The notes under the pieces are model-generated. The model was not told the DNA's origin. It worked only from the letters and a program-made list of their open reading frames with translations, and ran no database searches. 64,000 bases of DNA from Cardinalis cardinalis (Eukaryota; Chordata; Aves; Passeriformes; Cardinalidae): the NCBI GenBank assembly GCA_014549065.1, contig JACDOX010000027.1:6649257-6713256 (forward strand), written 5' to 3'. A program made the position numbers and the translations under genes. Numbering within the stretch: position 1 is the first letter of the stretch; each line of letters begins with the position of its first letter. Shown one piece after another: positions 56,862 through 64,000 of the stretch.

Positions 56862-58164
56862 TGTGGTGGTTTGACAGGAAACAGGATTTCTGGGATCCTG
56901 TGGTCAAGCCAATGGATGTTCAGATTTTAATATTGGCAACTTATTCAGCCAGTGGGACACTGGATCCACCTCTGAGAACACAGGGTTAAAGCAGGGCTCT
57001 CCCCCTGGGAAGCTCTCTTGGGTTCAGGTCTCTCCCCCGTCCAGCTGCTGCTGCTGGGCAGGGGAGGGGAAGCCATGCGGCCAGGTGAGGTAGGCCGAGG
57101 CTTTGGACAGAGATGGGAGGCGAAGAGGCCCCGGCATGGAAGGGTGGGAGAAGCATCGGAGGCATCGGGCAGCCCCCCCAGGAGAGAGAGAGAGAGTACA
57201 GCCTGTGCTTGTGACTGTGTTACNTTGAAACTTGATAACATGTGCCAGGCTGAGAAGAAGTGGGGGGAGAGAAGGTGTCCGGCCGCTTGTGGGAGTCTCT
57301 CCGGGCAGGCAGAGCCCGAGTTTTAACCCTTTTTGTGGACAATGAAAATTCTGCAGAGCATTGGCTTTTCCTGCAATGGAGCAGAAGATGAAGAGGGAAT
57401 TGAGTGAGTGAGATGAAGGCCTGTGCCAGAGGGAGAGAGAGAGATGTTGGAGGAATGGAGAAGACGGAGTGGCATTTTTTTTGCTGGACTTTTCTTGTGT
57501 GGCCATGGACAGAACCATTTTTTTTTTCCTGTGACACAGAGACTGCATTTAGGGGGAGACAGGCGTCAGAACCAGAAGAGTCAGTGTGGATGCCCCTCGG
57601 CCCCAGGGGGTGTGAAAAATATGGGGGGGACAGGTGTCCCAAAGGAGAGACTGTGCTTTTTTTGGAATGAGACAATGCATCCTTAAAAGACAACCCTAGA
57701 AGCAGCTCTGGTCCATGCACAGTGGTGAGAGCACTGAGCATGGAAGGAAGATGTCACGATGGCAGATGATCTCTCCGGGCGGTGCTATCAGTGACATGGA
57801 GACACACGAGGTTTCGACAGTGTTTCCAGGGGAAGCCTATGGNACAAAGAAGGACTCCTTCTCCTCTTGATGAACTGTAGATTGAGTATTCTGGAAGGGT
57901 GGTGCAGGATCGAGAGTTGGTGTTTTGGGGGAGGTATTGTATTGGAAATTTGGGGGGGGGAGNAGGAAAATGCTTCTGTGCAGTTTTCATTTTCCTTGTG
58001 TGTTTTTTTTCTTGTAGTTTTTTCTTGTAGTGTAGTTAATAAAGTTTTCTTTGTTACTAAGTGAGAGCCTGCTTTGCTTATTCCTGGTCACATCTCACAG
58101 CAGACACCAGAGGGAGGGTATCTTCATGGGGGCATTGGTATTGTGCCAGTGTCAAACTATGACA
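56862..58164 (+). mobile_element. ERVL-type solo LTR, complete with 5-bp target duplication
   Basis: The element starts TGTGGTGGTTTGACA and ends TGTCAAACTATGACA, which form imperfect terminal inverted repeats with TG...CA ends. It is flanked by the perfect 5-base direct repeat CTTGG (56857-56861 and 58165-58169). A 5-bp duplication is typical of ERVL elements. At 1303 bp it is long for an LTR. AATAAA at 58038-58043 is followed by TTTTCTTTGTTACTAAGTG, the expected R/U5 layout. There is no internal retroviral region, so it is a product of LTR-LTR recombination. Frames within it, on either strand, are chance. Confidence 0.9.
58038..58043 (+). terminator. LTR poly(A) signal AATAAA
   Basis: AATAAA followed by a T/GT-rich stretch within the solo LTR, marking the R/U5 side of the element. 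Confidence 0.7.
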
Positions 58165-58169
58165 CTTGG

Positions 58170-60719
58170 CTGAGAGGAAAAAAGGGCAAGAGCATTGAGT
58201 AATTCCTAGCTATTTCTTGTTCCTGAGATCTTTTTGGAACCTTCAAATTTTGTGCAGCCTTCGTGTCTCTCGGAACATTTTTCTGTCATTCTAAATTGTC
58301 TTGCATTTGTTGTAAGCCCTTGAGGCTAATTGCTGCAGAGCTGTACACTTATCCCTCAGTGCTTCACGTCTGCAGCCTGAGGACTGGTCACGTGTGGGTG
58401 CAGATCCACCATGGCTGACTCTGAGCATAACTACTTTGGCTTATGTGGCTTATTCTTTCAGACACAGCAGTGGCAGAGCAAGGTTATACCCTTTCCTTGC
58501 CCAGCAGGGATAGGAAAGCATTTTAGTCACTTTTGCACCACTGAAGCTATGCCTGTGCACTGGAGGCAGCCCAGGCCTGCGGGCACTGTGTGCCCATGCC
58601 CTGGGAATGGTGGGAGCCTGTGTGTGGCTCTGCATGGAGCTAAGCCCCACACAAAATGGTCATCCCAGCTCTGCTATTAAATTAGACAGAACCCAAGGAC
58701 AGGCTCCGAGAAGACGTGACACAACCTGGCTTGTGTCCGTGGACCTCTTCTCANCAAAACAAAGCAGCCTGGTGTAAACTGCATGTTTAGGAAAATCCAA
58801 GGTCTCTGCTAGTCTCTTGAGGGTGCCTAGGCATTGTGCGGGAGACAATAAATTGTTATGGGGCAAAACCTTACCAGGGAATGTGCTAAGAATTACCCCA
58901 TATAGACANCTGTGGAGCAGGGCACAAGCCCTCACTTTGGCCCTGGTTTATTTTCCTGTACAGTCTGCTGGAACCACGGTGGCTCCTAAAAAGACTCCAG
59001 ATTTGCTTGTACTCTGCAGGTGTGAGCTCACACTTGGCAGTGCTTTGCAATGAGGTGAGCTTGCTCTGCCTGCATTTTGAGTGGACTCTGTCTCATTCTA
59101 CCTCCACTCAGAGCTGAAAGCAAGCCTTGTGACCATGCTAGCATGCTGCTTTGACTGCACAAACTCTGCACAGTTCCAGGGTTTATNACTTTTGGCTCAG
59201 GGCTGGGCAAAGATGTTACAAAAACTTCATTTTGTCCATAAGTAAACTCAGTGCTAATAACATCTGATACCTGGGGTCAAAGTGCCAAGAAAATACATCC
59301 TGTGTCACCCAGGGCACCAGCTTGCTGGGACAGTGACACTCACCCGAGTTAACAAATTGTCCAGAAATTCTGCATCTTGGGGAAGGGTGTAGGGAGATAC
59401 CCCAGGAANAATGAGGCTCTGGGTCTGCGCCAGGTCCTGGTTTTCCCAGGGAATCACACAGGGTTTCTCCACGCTTTCTTCNCCAGCATGTATATTTTCT
59501 GAACTTTCTCCATGGCTTTCAATATTTTAAATTCCCATTTTTCTGAAAATAGAGAAAGAATATTTTTTNTCTGATAATATGTAACAAATAGCCAAATTGT
59601 TCATGTTCAGGATTTGNAATTCCTCAGTGTCCTGGTCCTGATTTGAAAAGAACTGTTTCATTTAAAAGAGAAGTTTCTGAGTAAGTGCTGCTGAACACAC
59701 TTATTTTTGGTAACTTTTATATGGAATGTGCTTCAGGCATATGTCAGGTGACAGTGGGACTCCAGAATCCTGTCTGCTACTGTACTTGGCTTTANATTTC
59801 TTTGCATTTCATTTTCTAGGTTTTCTTTTTTTGTTTGTTTGGGTTTTTTTANATGTTGTATAACAGTGGTTTTACTTGTGATCTTAAAAAACTAAGGAAG
59901 GGTAAGGTCTGAAAAGGGTAAGCTGCAGGTATCAAATGGTGTCAATACTGTGAATTGGGGTTTGCCTGGAATGGCAGCACATGGAACCAGGACTACATGA
60001 ATATCTACTGAAGTGTAAACGAGCAGATTGTTCACATGCCACTCCGGACTCAGACTTGCTTGGGAATGCAAATCTCTTCTGTTTAAAAAAGAACATCCTG
60101 CTTTTAGGAAAATATTTAATTGAAACAGCTGATCTACAACAAAGANAGACAAAATTTTTCAAAAGTGATTTTGGAAAAAAAAANNGAAAGAAAAGGATAT
60201 CCCTTAATTTCTGGGATGTGAAGATTTCAGACGTGTGAGATTGAATGAGGGAAGTTGTAGCTGCTGTGCTGCTGGGTGTAATTAGTTTCCAGATTATATC
60301 ACTTTTGATAATTAGATCTACATGAAACCTCCAGTCAAAGACTTCACAAGCATTTCTTGTATGTCAGCCTGGATATGTGCTAGCTGGAGTGATAGATCTA
60401 CTGGATAGATCTAGGCTAGTAGATGCTTTGGGAAACACCTTCATCTTTCTTTTAAGCTGGCAGATGGTTTGAGTCCGGGCTGGACTGCCTGCTGTTGTTT
60501 TCAATGAAGGAGTGTTACCTTTTTGGATTCATGAAAGACTCTCAATCAAAGCTAAAATGGCAGGCCAGTGCAGTGAATCAATAAAATCTCTACTTTCAGC
60601 TGGAGTGTCGGATAGTAATTCTTCTCATGTCACTGCCTGGTTAAACAGTCATACTCCCGCTAAAAGCCCTATANGACATAATAGATTCATGTGGCGTTAG
60701 TCTATTGTACTGCATTTAC
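58170..60719. other. intergenic sequence, no feature seen
   Basis: Unique sequence with several isolated n characters, including the only adjacent pair (60184-60185, in an A-run). T-runs lie near 59825-59850. No exon or transposon supported. Confidence 0.5.
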
Positions 60720-61170
60720 CCAGAAAAAGGGAGAGAGGTTACTGTTTCACTAAAACAAACCAGACACTGATGCATTGTGTATCAAAATGTATTCACCCAT
60801 TTCGCTCTGCCTCATTAGAGCAGGGGGAGCTTGTTTTCTATACCACTTGTGGAGCAGTGTGAAGACATCTGACATATTCATTGCAAATCCTAGTTTAATG
60901 ATGACTTAGACATCAAATCCCAAATGATTTTATATACTGGCTGTCTGATTTGCCATTACAGCACATATTGTGTGCTTTCTGTTTATTAAACGACAATAAA
61001 GATGTACAAACTGGATGTATTAGAACATTTTCCAAGAGGCTTTAGAATAAATCATTTGGCCCTGTGGAGCAATTACCCAACTGTATCATTTCTAATTGCA
61101 GGAAATTAACTTGCTGCATCTGATTTGATGTATTAAATTTTCTAGTGTATCATGTTTTAGCAGAAAATGT
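60720..61170. promoter_or_regulatory. candidate conserved non-coding element
   Basis: A 450-base AT-rich unique block with CTAGTTTAATGATGAC (60890-60905), CAAATGATTTTATATAC (60921-60937), GTTTATTAAACGACAATAAA (60981-61000), CATTTCTAATTGC (61086-61098) and GATTTGATGTATTAAATTTT (61122-61141). It shows no open frame and no repeat landmarks. One of the better enhancer candidates by texture. Confidence 0.4.
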
Positions 61171-62629
61171 TTANGGGACAAAGAGTTTTCATTCAAAATG
61201 AATCTGAAAGTCCTTAAATGTTAAATATCAAGGTTCAGAGTGTGCAAGAAGGAATGGCTGCTTTATGCCCTGTAGCTGGAAGCTGGCGGCCCTGAACCAG
61301 CTCTCTATTCAGATGCAGGCAACTTTCTGAGCCCTTGGAGATTCCCCAATTGCATATATCAGCCATAGATACCCTTCCCCTATTCACTCCTAGAGACTGA
61401 CCTTGTATCAGAGAACTGAATTAACAAAACTTATGCAAGGCTCTGAGTTAAAACTCTGCTTGGAGGCCCCTCATGTACATCACACTCTCCTGAGNCAGCC
61501 AGAAGATAGATCCAAAGATAGACCCAAAGGCAAAATAGTCAGTGCCTTAGAGGGAGAAATTTCGTGTTTCAAATTCTATCTGTCTTCCTTGTGAAAGAAA
61601 GCTGTTCAAGCAGTGGAAGTTTTGCTTCCTATGACCCACATGATACTCACACATCTGCCATGTCTACTCACCTACCTACTTANCCAGCTACTTACTTATC
61701 TTCATGCATATTACAAATGGGAATCATTGATTATTTTGAAGAAAACCATTAAGGGAGTATTTTCATTCCTTATTTTGGAGAGAGTCAGATTATCCTTGCT
61801 AGTACACATAGCAGTGCAGTTTGGTAACATCGTAATTCAGAGGCGATGTGNAGGATTTTTATACTTAATGAGACTCACATAACACATTATCTCACCATCT
61901 GCGTGGATCTGGGAATTGTAGAAAGTTCCCATTAGTCATATTAACATCCATCATTCTTTCAGCTCACTGTGAGGATACAAGCATGGAAATGTTTCTTTCA
62001 CATTCCTCCTTTGAAAATCCACTGAACTTTTGCATCTTGGACTGTTGTGTTGTGTTCAGATCTTCAATANCTCTCTCTACTACTAGGTCAGGTATGACCC
62101 TGGCTAAACAAGGGCAGACTACAAAATATCAAGGGTCCCCTCCTCCACCTCTCTGAAGCAAACCTCAGCAGATGTAGACAAGATTTCAATAGCTACCAAA
62201 AGAGAAATGCATGACAACCTCATTAACGGAATATAATAGGCTGTCAGAATATCTCCAAGAGGACAATATATCAATGTCTAGTTTGTTGCAGCATTGCTAA
62301 CTATGGTAGTTTGCCCCTCTCATAATCTTTCATTCATCCTCTATTGGTCTGATTTCCAATAATACTTCACCACCACATGCATCCACTCTCCTTTTCAGCT
62401 ACCTCACAATTGCTGACATAACTCTTTAAGTACAGAAGAATTGGGACTGGTAAGTGACAGTAATAAAAAAGCAGTTAGTGGTCCACCCCACTGATAGCCC
62501 TGATACGGTACATTAGAAGGGTTTTAATTTTCTTTCCTTTTCTACCATCCTGAGGACCATTTTGTCCCATCCCAACATCTGCAGGAGGTCAGGGTCCAAA
62601 GGGCCCAGGGATTTTACACCATCTGCCAC
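61171..62629. other. intergenic sequence, no feature seen
   Basis: No exon, transposon or motif cluster supported. Confidence 0.5.
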
Positions 62630-62630
62630 C

Positions 62631-62649
62631 TAAAAAAAAAAAAAAAAAA
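62631..62649 (+). repeat. poly(A) tract
   Basis: A run of about 18 A bases. I see no retroposed gene sequence directly upstream, so it is probably simple-sequence expansion. Confidence 0.8.
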
Positions 62650-62689
62650 GAGGGAAAGGAAGGCCCTAAACATTGCTCTAAAAAGCTAC

Positions 62690-62800
62690 TTAAAGTTATT
62701 TATCACTGTAATGGCAAACTAATCATTATTAATTGTACACGCCCATTGTCTTTCATGCATGCCGCAAGGCAGAGACATTATTAAAATAGATTTAAGCCTC
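62690..62800. promoter_or_regulatory. possible conserved non-coding element
   Basis: CTGTAATGGCAAACTAATCATTATTAATTG (62706-62735) packs four TAAT/ATTA cores, followed by CCCATTGTC (62742-62750, SOX-type) and GACATTATTAAAATAG. Short but dense. Confidence 0.35.
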
Positions 62801-64000
62801 TGCAGTTGGAGTTCTTCACCCCTCCCCTTTCACCTTCCTGACCCTTTGGGAAAATAAAATNGAGTCCAATGATTTTCTTTCTATTCTTTCACAGTGATGC
62901 TGGCTCTCCTGTTCTGTTGGGGATCCAGCCTTCCTCTGAGCTAGGAATGCTCTGTNAGGGTTGTGAGACATCTCACCCTAGTCTGTGCCAACTGCTGAAA
63001 CTGCTTCTGAAGCTGGGCTGGAAACACACACCAGAGGCCCCATAATATTGCATTCCTCCTGTATATTTAAAGATTTTTTTTTCTCCACCTGCCTAGGAAA
63101 CATCATTCCCAGTCAAAAGGCAAGAAGACAACAATGGACTTGGAGGCTTTTCTGTTCATGTGTCAGTAAACAGCACTTTTGGTGAACCTGGCTTTGTATA
63201 TGTTAGGCAGCTGTGGTTACAATAATGTGTCTTGAATGAAATGTGCCAATTGGAGGAAATTGTCAACTCATTATTGTGGCTAACAACTGAGATACAAATG
63301 TTTCAGTCAGAGCAGGAGGCGATTTTGTAAACAAGGAGCATTCCTGAGGGGATTTTTTTGCTAAAATCCGTATGAAGTAGACCTGAAATAATTGTAGTGA
63401 CAATGTAGGGTACAGCTCTGCTGCAGCTGGAGTTGATGACAAACCTCCATCTGATTTCCACAGGGCCAGGATCATGCCCTTTGGCAAGCACACCTAGCAC
63501 TGCTTTGTGCTCTGCAGGGCTGCTGACGTGTGCCCAGCTATAACCCAGAGTTCAGCTCAGCCAATTTAAACTAGCTGGTCAGCTGGCCCAGTGCCCACAT
63601 GGATGCTGTGTTTCCTCTACTGGTCCAAACACACTTCCAGCAGCAGCCTCCCACTGCTTGCTGGCTGTGACAGCTCGGGGCACAGACCTGAACTCTGCTG
63701 CCCAGTCATCACAGTGCCCAGACGCTGCCTGACCTACTTTCAGACTCTACAGTGCTGTTTTGGAGATGCCTCTTCTCTCGGCTTCCATTATACTGGTGAG
63801 CACATGTGCACGGCTCCCCAGAAAGCTACTCTGACACTGGTGTCCTTGCACAGGCAGAGGAGTCTGGGGTGTGTTTGTGTGGGAGGGTGAGAAGGAGAAC
63901 AGGAGGAACAGGACCATGAAAACTTTAAGTCACCAAGAGACTAAAGTTGCCTCTGGGGAGAAGCCAAGAACGGCCAGGCAGGAGGAAGGAGATGTGGCAG
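62801..64000. other. intergenic sequence, no feature seen
   Basis: Mixed-composition unique DNA with only short domain-free frames to the window edge. Confidence 0.5.

Noticed and set aside
57024..57741. Minus-strand frames of about 174 codons
   Set aside because: They lie wholly within the solo LTR, antisense to it, and contain no retroviral or cellular domain.
62631..62649. Poly(A) tract as the tail of a processed pseudogene
   Set aside because: No recognisable gene sequence or target duplication upstream of the tract.
1..64000. CRISPR arrays, operons, tRNA or rRNA genes
   Set aside because: None present. The sequence is vertebrate nuclear DNA, and the only tRNA-like text (23283-23440) is degenerate and SINE-like.

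Overview
The window looks like bird nuclear DNA, probably from a songbird-like species. The main evidence is four CR1 LINE fragments, two of them (1375-2200 and 5046-5450) closely matching the avian CR1 consensus as I recall it and one ending in the CR1 ATTCTATG tail. Two endogenous-retrovirus solo LTRs of avian type and a few worn MIR-like relics point the same way. Isolated n characters occur every few hundred bases, and in the one gene they fall almost only on silent codon positions, so they look like masked polymorphic sites.

I can support one protein-coding gene, a protocadherin-8 family gene on the minus strand (CDS 17216 down to 13612, three coding exons). It encodes about 998 residues: signal peptide, six cadherin repeats, one membrane span and the conserved delta-protocadherin cytoplasmic tail. 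Its product is a calcium-dependent homophilic adhesion protein of neurons and paraxial mesoderm (known as PAPC or arcadlin in other vertebrates). Upstream lie a CpG-island promoter with TATA-like, octamer and CCAAT elements (17331-17380), several GC-rich tandem repeats, and a second CpG island at about 18480-19250. Downstream lies an AU-rich 3' UTR with two candidate poly(A) signals (13238-13243 and 12978-12983).

Layout: 1-5000 is intergenic DNA with a MIR-like relic and a CR1. 5046-6000 is an inverted CR1 running into an orphan CpG island with CTCF-like and YY1-like sites, followed by a striking 99-bp hairpin (6130-6228) inside AT-rich, enhancer-like sequence. 6600-12950 is featureless intergenic DNA. 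12955-17400 is the protocadherin gene. 17400-19450 is its upstream GC-rich region and candidate enhancers. 19450-64000 is a gene desert broken by MIR-like and tRNA-derived SINE relics, a minus-strand solo LTR (28361-28842), a CR1 with reverse-transcriptase remnants (39760-40928), a 1.3-kb solo LTR with perfect 5-bp target duplication (56862-58164) and several AT-rich blocks dense in homeodomain-type motifs.

A single developmental adhesion gene in a large gene desert with many enhancer-like blocks is the usual arrangement for delta-protocadherins. I see no operon, CRISPR, toxin or defence system. The most unusual unexplained structure is the hairpin at 6130-6228.
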